Shown: positions 1-8,832 of the stretch, in pieces
How the letters are laid out: every line of letters begins with the position of its first letter
Numbering within the stretch: position 1 is the stretch's first letter
Origin: Arthrobacter sp. SLBN-112
GTDB taxonomy: Bacteria > Actinomycetota > Actinomycetes > Actinomycetales > Micrococcaceae
Assembly (NCBI RefSeq): GCF_006715225.1
Contig: NZ_VFMU01000001.1
Span: 2,170,001 to 2,234,000 of the forward strand
Direction: 5' to 3'
DNA length: 64,000 nucleotides
Made by a program: the position numbers and the translations under genes
The notes under the pieces: generated by a model
What the model saw: only the letters and a program-made list of their open reading frames with translations
Databases searched by the model: none
What the model was told of the DNA's origin: nothing

Positions 1-2
1 GT

Positions 3-56
3 ACGCTCGTCAACCAGTGCGGCTCGGCCATCGTGGTGCGGCCTGCGGGTCCGTGA
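3..56 (+). CDS. 3' end of an unidentified gene (partial)
   Basis: The third forward frame is open from the window edge and ends at a TGA at 54-56, giving a C-terminal tail TLVNQCGSAIVVRPAGP. The mix of hydrophobic residues and the end just before an IS element suggest a genuine gene tail. A universal-stress-protein-like C-terminus is conceivable, but 17 residues are too few to identify a family. Confidence 0.3.
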   Translation, partial: TLVNQCGSAIVVRPAGP

Positions 57-108
57 GCGGACTCAGCTGAATGAAGCACGACGGCGGCACCCGGCTGGCG
101 GTTTCTAG

Positions 109-1766
109 GGGTCGTTGCAACACTGCTGGTGTTATGTGGTCATTAGTAGATCACGGAGACGCTCGGCTGGGGTTTCCCAGTCGAGCGTTTTGCGTGGTCG
201 GCTGTTGAGTTCCTGGGCGACGTGTTCGAGATCTTCGGGCCCGTAGATGGATAAGTCTGTGCCTTTTTCGAAGTATTGGCGTAGCAGGCCGTTGGTGTTT
301 TCGTTGGAGCCGCGTTGCCACGGGCTGCCCGGATCGCAGAAGTAGACCTGCATGTCAGTGGCGATGGTGAAGGATTTGTGGGCTGCCATTTCCGCCCCTT
401 GATCCCAAGTCAGAGAGCCCCTGAGGTGTTCGGGAAGACTTTTCATCGTGGCGATGAGGCCGTCGCGGACGGTTTCGGCGGTGTGGTCACCGGGCAGGTG
501 GACCAGCATGACGTATCTGGTGGTGCGTTCGACGAGGGTGGCGATCGCGGACTGGTTGCTCGCTCCGGTGATTAGATCTCCTTCCCAATGTCCTGGAACG
601 GCGCGGTCTTCGATCTCGGGTGGGCGTTCGGAGATCATCACCATCGGATCAGCGAAACGGGGCTGCCGTTGCTGGGGGTCCTTGTGGGCTTTACGGCGTG
701 TCCGGCCGGTGCGCAGAGCTGCCTGGACTTCGCGCTTGAGTCCTCCGCGGGCCTGGAAGTAGAGGGCTTGGTAGATTGTTTCTGGGCTCACGCGCATCTC
801 CGGGTCGTTGGGAAACTTCCTGGTCAGCTTGTTGCTGATCTGTTCCGGTGACCAGCGCCGAAGCAGTTTTCGCTTCACATATTTGCGCAGCCGGTGGTGC
901 GTGACCAGCTTGCTGTCCTTGGGCCGGGGGCGACGGGCAGTTGCTGCTCGTTGGGCAGCATAGGCGTAGTACTTCCCATCGTTGACACCGTTTCGGGCCA
1001 GCTCCCGGCTGATTGTCGAGGCAGGCCGACCGAGCTCTCTGGCGATCTCCCGGACCGGTGCGCCGGTATTGCGGAGGTCGGCGATCCGTTCGCGGTCATG
1101 CAGCGTCAGGAACCGGGCATCCAATGGTTTTTCCAGGGCTGCCAGTGGGGGGAGCGCGGCAGAATCGGCGGTGGCTTCTGCAGTAGTCAACGTCATCACA
1201 CCATTGGTGTAGTCGATCTGGCGCCCATCACGGTAGATTCGCCCATTCCGTGTCCTTCTGACGCCGTTGTCCCACTCCTGAGCCGCGCAGCGGCTAATGC
1301 CCAGTTGTTTGGCCGCTTCACGGCGGGTCATTCCAGCGTCGCGGAGCTTGCCGAAGTCCTCACGGCCGGGGCTGTCCGCGCGTTTCCGCGCGAGCCCTGC
1401 TTTCTGAGTCCACCGGTAACAAGTGCCACGGCTTAGCCCCAGTTCCGCGGCAGCAAGCGTCGTACTCCCGGTCCGTTTCAACGCCTTAAAGAACTCCTCT
1501 TTCACTTCCGGGGTCGCTCTTGGCCGCCGGGCGTTTAGGTTATCCACTCTGCCGACAGATATTCCCGCCTCACGCAGCCACCGATAGCACGCCGAAGGTT
1601 TGAGCCCGAGTCCAGCCGCAGCACGGGCAACGGTTCCCGCGCTTGCTAATGCCCGGAAGAACTCTTCCTTTTCCGCGGAGGTATAGCTCCTTCGAGGTGT
1701 CCTGCCCTTGCTTAAAGACGACATGGTCGTTGCAACTCCCAAAAACTTTAGGTGTTGCAACGACCA
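109..1766 (-). mobile_element. IS30-family insertion sequence, apparently complete
   Basis: The element is bounded by near-perfect terminal inverted repeats: GGTCGTTGCAACAC at 110-123 and its complement at 1752-1765. CTAG occurs immediately outside both ends (105-108 and 1767-1770), which I read as a 4-bp target duplication. One long transposase gene fills the interior. The second internal copy of GTTGCAAC near 1727-1734 repeats the core of the terminal repeat and may be part of the promoter or transposase binding site. Confidence 0.85.
132..1724 (-). CDS. IS30-family transposase
   Basis: DDE transposase of the IS30 family. The catalytic core is visible as GHWEGDLI (first Asp), TWDQGAEM (second Asp) and GSNENTNGLLRQYF (Glu), followed by the family signature KGTDLS. 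In front lie three helix-turn-helix-like repeats, each with the pattern AAAxLGLxxxxCYRW or similar, and the usual IS30 HTH (IARELGRPASTISREL). This makes a protein of 530 residues, longer than classical IS30 transposases of about 380. I chose the ATG at 1724, preceded by GGGAG, over a TTG at 1760 that lies inside the terminal repeat. The frame is intact, so the element may be active. Confidence 0.9.
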   Translation of the reverse strand: MSSLSKGRTPRRSYTSAEKEEFFRALASAGTVARAAAGLGLKPSACYRWLREAGISVGRVDNLNARRPRATPEVKEEFFKALKRTGSTTLAAAELGLSRGTCYRWTQKAGLARKRADSPGREDFGKLRDAGMTRREAAKQLGISRCAAQEWDNGVRRTRNGRIYRDGRQIDYTNGVMTLTTAEATADSAALPPLAALEKPLDARFLTLHDRERIADLRNTGAPVREIARELGRPASTISRELARNGVNDGKYYAYAAQRAATARRPRPKDSKLVTHHRLRKYVKRKLLRRWSPEQISNKLTRKFPNDPEMRVSPETIYQALYFQARGGLKREVQAALRTGRTRRKAHKDPQQRQPRFADPMVMISERPPEIEDRAVPGHWEGDLITGASNQSAIATLVERTTRYVMLVHLPGDHTAETVRDGLIATMKSLPEHLRGSLTWDQGAEMAAHKSFTIATDMQVYFCDPGSPWQRGSNENTNGLLRQYFEKGTDLSIYGPEDLEHVAQELNSRPRKTLDWETPAERLRDLLMTT

Positions 1767-1844
1767 CTAGAACTCAAGGCTTGGGTGCCGTCGTCGTTCT
1801 TGCCATCCACGGCCCATGCTGCTGCCTGAGGGCAGACACGAAAA

Positions 1845-1925
1845 GCCCCGCAGTACTTGTGAACTGGTCACTGAAGTACGCGGGGCCTTCCTGGCAACCA
1901 CTCCGCCTGAGGGGGCCAGGCGGAG
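1845..1925. terminator. two consecutive hairpins downstream of the IS
   Basis: Arms 1845-1858 and 1874-1886 pair with one bulge (GCCCCGCAGTACTT / AAGTACGCGGGGC). A second hairpin has a perfect 9-bp stem, CTCCGCCTG at 1901-1909 and CAGGCGGAG at 1917-1925. Neither is followed by a clear T-run. They may insulate the small membrane gene at 2026 from IS transcription. Confidence 0.4.
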
Positions 1926-2025
1926 AAGCTGATCCCAACCCTAATAGCAAGCATGCTTACTTTTCAAGTTGCGACCTCGCCGTCCCGTAAGCTGTGTACA
2001 CAGCGGGAACTCATTGGGGGAGAGT

Positions 2026-2415
2026 ATGGACCGGTTGATCGACACTGACCAGAAACAGCAATTGGCAGCCTGGAACAAACGCTGCGCCACACTGTGGCTC
2101 AAATACTTCGCCATCGTGTTCTTGCCGCTGACGCTGCTGACGATGCCGTTCTTCCAGCTGTTCTACTACTTCCTGGATGTGACCGGCCCCCTGGTTTCCG
2201 GGGAACTGGTCTACGGCCAGCCGGGGTACTACGAGTACCAGGCTGCGAAGGACTGGTCGCTGGTTGTCCTGGCCGTTTTCCTCGTCCTGATCGGGGCGGT
2301 CTTCTACCTCAGCAACCGTTGGTGGAAGAAGGCGGTCCGCGAACTGGGGCTGCCGCCGGGCGGGGACCCCAGCAAATGGAACCGCTGGGTTTTTGGAAAG
2401 GCCCGGAACCCTTAG
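2026..2415 (+). CDS. small two-helix membrane protein of unknown function
   Basis: A 129-residue protein with two hydrophobic segments: roughly residues 23-48 (IVFLPLTLLTMPFFQLFYYF) and 77-98 (WSLVVLAVFLVLIGAVFYL). A basic stretch and a soluble tail follow (NRWWKKAVRELGLPPGG). The ATG at 2026 has a strong ribosome site (GGGGGAGAG) 2-10 nt upstream, which rules out the longer in-frame start at 1969. I do not recognise the family. It stands alone between the IS and the secreted nuclease gene. Confidence 0.7.
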   Translation: MDRLIDTDQKQQLAAWNKRCATLWLKYFAIVFLPLTLLTMPFFQLFYYFLDVTGPLVSGELVYGQPGYYEYQAAKDWSLVVLAVFLVLIGAVFYLSNRWWKKAVRELGLPPGGDPSKWNRWVFGKARNP

Positions 2416-2614
2416 GGACCAGCAAGCGGGAAACCATCTGATGGCTGAAGCGCGAGCCGCCGTCGCAGGTTAGGCGCAGGAACCGGGAAGGATTCGCCCA
2501 GTCCGGCCGGAACGGGCATTTTCGGCAGGTGCAGGACGCTAGGCTCGTCCGTGGCGTCAGCGGCAATGGGGGCTGACGCCCCAAACCCTTCCTGCCCACA
2601 ACCTGGGGACCTGC

Positions 2615-3499
2615 ATGTCCGGCTACACGTCCATGTCCGCACCAACGCCGGCGTCCGACATGCGCTGGCCGGCCGCCGTCGTGCTTTCCGCCCTGCTGGC
2701 GCTCTTCACGCCAAGCCTGCCGGCGGCCGCCGCCGACGCCCTGGACGGCACCTCCAGCACTGCGGCCGCGCCGGATGCTGCCGTTGAGGCCGCGGACCTG
2801 CTGGCCACCCTTCCGGTGAAGGGCCGGGCGCCCAAGACGGGGTACGAGCGGTCGCTGTTCGGGCCGACGTGGGCGGACGTGGACCGGAACGGCTGCGACA
2901 CCCGCAATGACATCCTCCAGCGGGACCTGACCGAGGTCACCTTCACCAGCAGCGTCCCCTGCACCGTCAAGACCGGAGTGCTCGCCGATCCCTACACCGG
3001 CACGGTCATCAACTTCCTCCGCGGCACCACCACCAGCAGCGCCGTGCAGATCGACCACGTGGTGGCCCTCAGCGACGCCTGGCAAAAGGGCGCCCAGCAG
3101 CTGACGGTTGAGCAGCGGACGGCGTTCGCCAACGATCCGCTGAACCTGCAGGCCACCGATGGCCCCACCAACCAGCAAAAGGGCGACGGCGACGCCGCCA
3201 CCTGGCTGCCGCCCGCCAAGGGGTTCCGGTGCGGGTACGTCGCCCGGCAGGTCTCCGTGAAGGCCCGGTACGGCCTGTGGGTGACGCAGGCGGAGCATGA
3301 TGCGATTGCGGACATCCTGGCCGGCTGCCCGGGTGAACCGGCGCCGGCGTCCGTCACGCCCGCCGCGGGGACAACAGTGGTCTACTACGCCAACTGCACC
3401 GAGGTGGTCACCGCCGGGGCGGCGCCGCTGTATGCGGATACTCCCGGCTACCGGTCCGGGCTGGACGGCGACGGCGACGGGGTGGCCTGCGAGGGCTGA
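2615..3499 (+). CDS. secreted HNH nuclease with excalibur calcium-binding domain
   Basis: 294 residues. The N-terminus has a signal-peptide-like helix (WPAAVVLSALLALFTPSLP) ending in an Ala-rich cleavage region. The middle carries a GmrSD-C/DUF1524-like HNH core: QIDHVVALSDAW supplies the His of the HNH, and NDPLNLQATDGPTNQQKGD the Asn region. The C-terminal ~45 residues form an excalibur domain: YYANCTEV, then DGDGDGVACE with Asp residues for calcium and paired cysteines. Such proteins are exported and believed to cut extracellular or cell-wall-associated DNA. GGGGAC lies 6 nt before the start codon. It is monocistronic. Confidence 0.85.
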   Translation: MSGYTSMSAPTPASDMRWPAAVVLSALLALFTPSLPAAAADALDGTSSTAAAPDAAVEAADLLATLPVKGRAPKTGYERSLFGPTWADVDRNGCDTRNDILQRDLTEVTFTSSVPCTVKTGVLADPYTGTVINFLRGTTTSSAVQIDHVVALSDAWQKGAQQLTVEQRTAFANDPLNLQATDGPTNQQKGDGDAATWLPPAKGFRCGYVARQVSVKARYGLWVTQAEHDAIADILAGCPGEPAPASVTPAAGTTVVYYANCTEVVTAGAAPLYADTPGYRSGLDGDGDGVACEG

Positions 3500-3552
3500 G
3501 CACCCCGCCCGACGCCGCGCTCCTCCCGGGGTGTGCCATGCCGGAGGCAAGG

Positions 3553-4023
3553 TTAACGTGGCCTGTCCGGTTGCGTCTCTGGGGGGAAGTCTTTGTTCAG
3601 CGCGAGACCTGCGATGATTGCGCCGGCTAGGAAGAGTACAAACGGTGTTTGAAGAATCGGGCCCAGAAGCGCGAACCCCGAGTCCGCAATGGGTCTTGCC
3701 GCCGCGATGAGGCAGGCAATGTCCATCGCCAGGGCCACCAGGTAGCCGGCGATGAACACGACGATCACGGCGGGCGGCGTGTAGCCCTTGGTGAAGGCCC
3801 GCACTGCGGAGTCGTAAGCCAGGAACTTGAGTCCGATGAAAACCGGTGTGAAGGTCAGAAGATCCAGGACGTCCACGTTTTCCGGGAATTTCCGCAGCGG
3901 GACGTTCGCGCCGCCTTGGTAAACGCCCTCCGAAAAGTACCACCGGGTGCCCAGGTGGATCCCGATCAGCAGGGCTGAGAGCAGCCCGTACCGCAGCCAT
4001 GTTCCACGCCGTGTCATCCCCAT
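3553..4023 (-). CDS. four-helix membrane protein of unknown function
   Basis: About 156 residues with four hydrophobic segments: YGLLSALLIGIHLG, FTPVFIGLKFLAYDS, VIVVFIAGYLVALAMDIACL, and a C-terminal LLGPILQTPFVLFLAGAIIAG. The family is not recognised. The start is uncertain: ATG at 4023 or 4017 both precede the first helix, neither with a good ribosome site, while the upstream open frame to 4143 overlaps the divergent gene at 4109 and is unlikely to be translated. Confidence 0.6.
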   Translation of the reverse strand: MGMTRRGTWLRYGLLSALLIGIHLGTRWYFSEGVYQGGANVPLRKFPENVDVLDLLTFTPVFIGLKFLAYDSAVRAFTKGYTPPAVIVVFIAGYLVALAMDIACLIAAARPIADSGFALLGPILQTPFVLFLAGAIIAGLALNKDFPPETQPDRPR

Positions 4024-4108
4024 GGCCCAGTATGGCACCGGCAGGTCCGGCATCCTGCGGGATTTGAGGCAAACTTGAGGCTGCTCCCACCAACGAAAGC
4101 GGATTCCC

Positions 4109-4375
4109 ATGATCACTCTCCAGCAGGACGCCGACGGCTTCATCCGGATGAACCGGCACTACCCGGCCGGCGTCCGGATCCGGATCGCCTTCAACGACGG
4201 CAGCGCCGGTGAGTTCTCGGGCCGGACGCTCAACAACGCCTATGACGCGGCGCTCGCGGAATTCCGCGGCAGGAACGGGCTGGACGCGCGGGGCTACAAC
4301 CGGACCCCTGCCGGCCGCACCAACTCCGGCAACAAGATCGACTTCGTTCCTGTGCACCCGGGGATGGGGGAGTAG
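4109..4375 (+). CDS. small hypothetical protein (88 aa)
   Basis: A compact soluble protein rich in Arg, Asp and Gly. It begins with a beta-strand-like segment (RIRIAFNDGSAGEFSG) followed by an amphipathic helix (NAYDAALAEF). I do not recognise the family. It is transcribed divergently from the membrane protein at 3553-4023 and convergently with the next gene. Only a weak ribosome site is visible, but codon usage is typical of the region. Confidence 0.55.
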   Translation: MITLQQDADGFIRMNRHYPAGVRIRIAFNDGSAGEFSGRTLNNAYDAALAEFRGRNGLDARGYNRTPAGRTNSGNKIDFVPVHPGMGE

Positions 4376-4405
4376 CTGGCCAGGCAGACCTCCAGGCGGT
4401 TGCGG

Positions 4406-4948
4406 TTAGCTTCCCCCACGGGACGTGGGGGACGGGACGGCCCGGAGTTGCGGGAAATCCGCTTCGCCTTCAGCGGCACGCGCAGAAGGATCCGGACCGC
4501 CGAATGATGGGCGCCGGCCGGACCGGTAGGCAGAATCGATGACGGGTTCGAGTTCGTCAAGCACAGTGTGGTTTCCGGGGAGGACCACATGGGCCAGGAA
4601 TTCCGATTCAAGGGTGGCAATGCCCGCCGCCGCCGCTCCGAGCTTGGCGTCGATGGCCAGGGCCAGGGCATGCCAGGATTTGCGGTTGGCGCGTTCCAGG
4701 ATTCTTGCGTTCGCTTCGTGGAGCCGGCTGTCCGCGATGTCCCCGCGGATCGCCAGGGCGCCTTCGGACTGCAGTATGGGCATGACAATCCGGAACTGCC
4801 TCCCGTCACCCTTGAAGGCGACGGCACTCAGGTTTCCCCGTTGAGTGAACGCAACCTCCGTTGCACCGTAGTTGGCGAGCGCCTGCCTGATGTGTTTCCG
4901 GGAAGCCTCGCTGCTGAAGGAGTCGCCCCGGGTGTAAGGACTGGTCAT
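4406..4948 (-). CDS. hypothetical protein (180 aa)
   Basis: A soluble 180-residue protein. The N-terminal half holds the segment RKHIRQALANYGATEVAF followed by beta-rich FRIVMPIL, and the middle is helical, with an Ala-rich stretch and a hydrophobic segment (HVVLPGNHTVLDEL). The tail is Ser/Arg/Pro-rich and probably disordered. A CCCCCACG-GGA-CGTGGGGG hairpin (4413-4431) overlaps the last codons and may serve as the terminator. I recognise no family. Confidence 0.6.
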   Translation of the reverse strand: MTSPYTRGDSFSSEASRKHIRQALANYGATEVAFTQRGNLSAVAFKGDGRQFRIVMPILQSEGALAIRGDIADSRLHEANARILERANRKSWHALALAIDAKLGAAAAGIATLESEFLAHVVLPGNHTVLDELEPVIDSAYRSGRRPSFGGPDPSARAAEGEADFPQLRAVPSPTSRGGS

Positions 4949-4980
4949 CTTCCAACTATGCTCCTCCCGGCCCCTCTTTC

Positions 4981-7644
4981 CTAACGTTGCCCGCTGGTGG
5001 CCGGATGCCTGATGGTGACCGTACCGGCGTCGCCATCAACCGTGACCTGCTGAACGGCGGCCAGCCGCTGCGTCGCCACCCCGGTGCCCAGGACGGCCGG
5101 GATGCCGTATTCGCGGGCCACGATGGAGCTATGGCTGAGCGGTCCGCCCACGTCCGTCACCACCGCTGACGCCATCGCAAACAGCGGCGTCCACGCGGGA
5201 GTGGTGATGCGGGCCACCAGCACCTCACCGGGCTGCAGCAGCCCGAAATCCCCGGGGCCCCGCAGCACGCGGGCCTGCGCGGTGACCTTTCCGGAGCTCG
5301 CGCCGGCGCCCTTGATCACATCCCCGGCCTGATGCTGGGAACCCGCGGGCATCCACGACCCGAACGACCGCTCCATCCATTTGCTCTCGGGCAGCATCTG
5401 CGGTGCCGCGGCCTTCGCCTGGCCCCGCCACAGCATCTTCCGCTCCTCCACGACGGCGGCCCGGACGGGACGGTCGGCCCCGGCAATGGCAGCGCCCCCA
5501 TGGGAACCGGCTTCGGCGAGGCCGAAGTCGACGGCGGCCTGCAGCTCCTGGTGCCGCAGCCAGAACACGTCCTCCGTCGCGGCAAGCACGCCCGAGGACA
5601 CCAGCCGCCGCCCGAGTTCCAGCAGCATGCGCCGCAGCAGCGGCCAGGCCAGTCCGACGTCGGCCAGCGCGTCTTCGCGGATCGGCGCCGCCTCCTGCGC
5701 CCAGCGGAGCAGTCGGAAGAACAGGGCACGGCGGTGGCGCCCCAGCCGGGCGGCCATCTCCCGGGTGAGTTCCTCCCGGCGTTCGGTCAGCTGTCGCTGC
5801 CGCTCATGCGGATCGATGCCCTGCCCCCGGAGGTAAAACCTCACCGTTTCGAGCTGTGCGGACGGGTCATCGGCCGGAACGGGCGTGGCGAAATCCAGGT
5901 TGTAGACGGCGTGGCCGTAGAGGTCCAGGTGCTCCTGGAAGGTGAAGCGCCATTCCTGCCACAGGACGTCCTCCACCCCTCCCGGCGCGGAACCGGTCCG
6001 CTGGCACTCGGCGAGTTCCGCCGTCGGCCGTTCCAGCAACGCCGCAGCCAGCGCGGGATCGCTGCGCGCCCACCCTGCCAGGTCGTAGAGGGACTTTTCC
6101 CCCCGGATGGGTTCGCTGTCGAAGCCCAGCAGGAACGCCTGGGCCGGGGGATCGCCGTCACGCCGCACTGCCTTGTCATAAAAGGCCCGGAAGGAGAGCT
6201 CGCTCATGGCGGCGAGCGGGATGATGGACTGCACGGCGGTGTAGTAGACGGTTCCGGCGTCCAGGAGCGCCTGCACCCCGGTGAGCAGCCGATCGCCGGA
6301 GAGTTCCAACGGCGGGGTCACGGACCAGTCCCTGACCACCCGTTCGTAGCGTGGGTGCGAATAGTCGCGCCAGCCGGTGATGCCCATGTGCGCCTTGCCG
6401 CTGAACAGCGCGCCCAGCGCCGGGACCGTCTTCCCCGTCATCCGCAGCATGGCCAGGTTGCGGTAGTAGTAATAGGCGTAGCCGTTGATGGTGGGAAACC
6501 GCACCTCGCCGTCGCGCACGGATTTAGGGCCCAGCATCTGGTTCATCAGGGCAGACAGCGAGCGGGTCACGGAGCCGTCGATGAGGTCGGCGAAGAGCGG
6601 GGTGAGCGGGTCCGGCATCTGCTCCACGATGCTCGCCCGGAAATACATCCCCTTGGGATAGGGCACCGGCCAGGTATCGGGGACGTCGGCCGCGGGTTCG
6701 GGCAGCGCGGTGATGGGCCGGGACTGCAACAGGAAGAACCGGCGGCCGGCCCGCGCCCATTCGATGTCCTGCGGCGCGCCAAAGTGGTCTGCGCTCCGCT
6801 GGCCGTAGCGGGCGAGGTCGGCTGCCGCGGCATCGTCCAGGACGGGCGCACGACGGCGGGCTTCCGCCACCGGCTGCTCGGCCGTTCCATTCTCCGCGGG
6901 CACGGTCATGACCTCCTTGTCGGCTGTTTGCCGAGAGAGGACCCGGCCCGTGGCGGACTCGACCACCAGGTCGTCCGTGGTGACCGTGCCGCTGACCACG
7001 GCCTCGCCCAGGCCCCACGCGGCGCTGATCACCGTCTGGTCGCGGCGGCCGTTCGCGGGATTGGCGGTAAACATGACCCCGGCCGCGTCCGCCTCCACCA
7101 TCTGCTGGACCACGACGGCGAGCCGCACCTGGTCAGGACGCACGCCTGCGCGGGCACGGTAGGCCATGGCGCGTGCCGTCCAGAGCGACGCCCAGCAGCT
7201 GATGACGGCCTGGGTCAGTGCCTTCGTGCCGTTGACGTTCAGGTAGGTTTCCTGCTGGCCGGCGAAACTGGCGGATGCGAGGTCCTCGGCGGTGGCGGAG
7301 GAGCGTACCGACACTGCCGTTTCCCGGCCGAGCTGTGCATAGGCTGCTTCGAGTTCTGCGGCGATTCCGGCCGGCATGGTGCCGCCCCTGAACAGCGAAC
7401 TGATCCGCGCGGAGGCTTCCTCGTAGTCCTGCGGCGACGCGCTCGGATTCAGCGTGGCGAGCTCCTGGATCGCCGCCTCGAGCTGGTTGTGCGTGACGAA
7501 GTCCTGATAGGCGGCCGTGGTCAGGACAAACCCCGGCGGGACGGGCAGGCCGGCCTGGATCAGGCCGCCCAGGCCCACCGCCTTTCCGCCGGCCAGGGCC
7601 ACATCCTCCTGCCGGACATCGCCCAATTCCTTGACGTACGTCAT
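4981..7644 (-). CDS. PEP/pyruvate-binding phosphotransferase, rifampin-phosphotransferase-like
   Basis: 887 residues in three parts. An N-terminal ATP-grasp domain has GGKAVGLGGL near residue 19 and SVRSSATAEDLASASFAGQQE. A middle domain of ~430 residues follows. The C-terminal swivelling phosphohistidine domain carries GGPLSHSSIVAREYGIPAVLG, with the carrier His in LSH. True PEP synthase has the His domain second and a TIM barrel last. Here the His domain is terminal and the barrel is missing, which is the layout of rifampin phosphotransferase. That enzyme inactivates rifamycins by ATP-dependent phosphorylation. Substrate identity here is inference. ATG at 7644 is preceded by AAGGACG, 8 nt away. 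Confidence 0.75.
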   Translation of the reverse strand: MTYVKELGDVRQEDVALAGGKAVGLGGLIQAGLPVPPGFVLTTAAYQDFVTHNQLEAAIQELATLNPSASPQDYEEASARISSLFRGGTMPAGIAAELEAAYAQLGRETAVSVRSSATAEDLASASFAGQQETYLNVNGTKALTQAVISCWASLWTARAMAYRARAGVRPDQVRLAVVVQQMVEADAAGVMFTANPANGRRDQTVISAAWGLGEAVVSGTVTTDDLVVESATGRVLSRQTADKEVMTVPAENGTAEQPVAEARRRAPVLDDAAAADLARYGQRSADHFGAPQDIEWARAGRRFFLLQSRPITALPEPAADVPDTWPVPYPKGMYFRASIVEQMPDPLTPLFADLIDGSVTRSLSALMNQMLGPKSVRDGEVRFPTINGYAYYYYRNLAMLRMTGKTVPALGALFSGKAHMGITGWRDYSHPRYERVVRDWSVTPPLELSGDRLLTGVQALLDAGTVYYTAVQSIIPLAAMSELSFRAFYDKAVRRDGDPPAQAFLLGFDSEPIRGEKSLYDLAGWARSDPALAAALLERPTAELAECQRTGSAPGGVEDVLWQEWRFTFQEHLDLYGHAVYNLDFATPVPADDPSAQLETVRFYLRGQGIDPHERQRQLTERREELTREMAARLGRHRRALFFRLLRWAQEAAPIREDALADVGLAWPLLRRMLLELGRRLVSSGVLAATEDVFWLRHQELQAAVDFGLAEAGSHGGAAIAGADRPVRAAVVEERKMLWRGQAKAAAPQMLPESKWMERSFGSWMPAGSQHQAGDVIKGAGASSGKVTAQARVLRGPGDFGLLQPGEVLVARITTPAWTPLFAMASAVVTDVGGPLSHSSIVAREYGIPAVLGTGVATQRLAAVQQVTVDGDAGTVTIRHPATSGQR

Positions 7645-7736
7645 GAAGATGCGTCCTTGGTGCCCGTTCCCGGACGGATGAAGAAAGATGGTGCGCAACA
7701 TTCTGGCACCGTGCACGTCGCGCGGCTATAGGGGGT

Positions 7737-8459
7737 TTAGATGATGGCGGGCTGGTCAGGGCCGGCGGCGCCGCCGCGGAGTAGCTCTCCTCCAGGAGCG
7801 GGTCCACGGGCGCGGCGATGGATAAAGAACTCGGCGACGGCCAGGCTGAGCACCCAGGAGGCTCCGATCAGCAGAGCCCGGCTGAGCTCAGTGACCGGCC
7901 CCACCAGCGCGATCCAGGGGAGGGTGACCACCACGATGGTTCCCTGGGCAATGCCGATGGCGTACGCCCGGGACATCCACTCGCTGTGCCGGACGTAGTT
8001 CCGACCCCGCACCGCGATGAACCCCAGGATGATGAACGCCACCATCGCAGACCCGAACACCAGCCGAAGGACCAGCAGCAGTGGCCCGTCCAGTGGTGGC
8101 AGGTCATAGAAGACGGCCATCCACAAGCCGGACAGCGCGGCGAGCAGGCCGGTTGGGGCGAGAATGCGGCCGGCAACCTTGTGCCAGCTGGCCCTGCCGC
8201 GCTTGCCCCGGCGGAGCGGGGGAACGAACTGGAAGGCGCCCAGCACCAGATACAGAGTGACTGTGGGGATATGGATCAGCACCGGAAGGGGTGAATCAAA
8301 GAACCTGGCGTTTTCCGGTGTTACCTGGCCGCCCGCCAGCTGGGTCAGGCGTAGCGTGCCGGCCAGGATCGGGACGAGGCTGAGGAGGATCAGGGCGGTT
8401 GGAATGAACCAGCGGGCCCTGGGGGCGGGGCGGGAACGGGGAATAGCTGCGGTGTTCAT
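7737..8459 (-). CDS. DUF2306-type membrane protein
   Basis: 240 residues with about six hydrophobic helices, beginning WFIPTALILLSLVPILAG. Histidines sit at helix ends (LIHIPTVTLYLVLGAFQF, RASWHKVAGRI, RHSEWMSRAYAI). This arrangement matches the DUF2306 family, whose members look like small haem- or quinone-type membrane proteins of unknown role. ATG at 8459 has a ribosome site GGAGAAG. It lies 92 bp upstream of the phosphotransferase gene on the same strand and could be co-transcribed with it. Confidence 0.7.
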   Translation of the reverse strand: MNTAAIPRSRPAPRARWFIPTALILLSLVPILAGTLRLTQLAGGQVTPENARFFDSPLPVLIHIPTVTLYLVLGAFQFVPPLRRGKRGRASWHKVAGRILAPTGLLAALSGLWMAVFYDLPPLDGPLLLVLRLVFGSAMVAFIILGFIAVRGRNYVRHSEWMSRAYAIGIAQGTIVVVTLPWIALVGPVTELSRALLIGASWVLSLAVAEFFIHRRARGPAPGGELLRGGAAGPDQPAII

Positions 8460-8832
8460 GAGTTGGCTTCTCCGGTCCTGCCGGTGGCGCCCGCCGGGCT
8501 TTGACCTTGGGTTCGATTGGTCATGCAATGGGTTGAGGGCTGGATTCCAGCAAAGATGGCCGGAACAACAGCGCCCAGCAGCGCCTATTCATACCGCCTA
8601 CGCTCAACGTACTGCACTTGGTTGCGGTAAGCGATAGGCGGCGGCCTGTGCCGGAAGGATGTTCCGGCACAAAGGGGCTATCACCCCCCTTATTGACTGG
8701 CAGCAGCAGGAGGAATAGCTTCAGCCTTAGCGGGGCCATTCACCCCGTTTCCACGGATAGGGGCCGGATCTGGGCCGCTCCTGCACGCACACCGTAGTGA
8801 AACCGCAGTGAGGATCCAGGGAAGGACGAACC
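8460..8832. other. 373-bp gap without a supported gene
   Basis: The only clear structure is a perfect 10-bp inverted repeat, TGTGCCGGAA at 8647-8656 and TTCCGGCACA at 8662-8671, with a 5-nt loop. Open frames here lack ribosome sites and coding character. The promoters of the divergent genes at 8459 and 8833 must lie in this interval. Confidence 0.5.

Noticed and set aside
2309..4357. 682-codon open frame on the minus strand
   Set aside because: Antisense to the secreted HNH nuclease and other genes. Its product is Arg/Gly/Pro-rich without domains, the usual shadow of high-GC coding DNA.
4981..7644. PEP synthase (ppsA)
   Set aside because: The phosphohistidine domain is at the C-terminus and the PEP-binding TIM barrel is missing.
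5332..7731. 799-codon open frame on the plus strand
   Set aside because: Antisense shadow of the phosphotransferase gene, His/Arg/Gly-rich with no domain.
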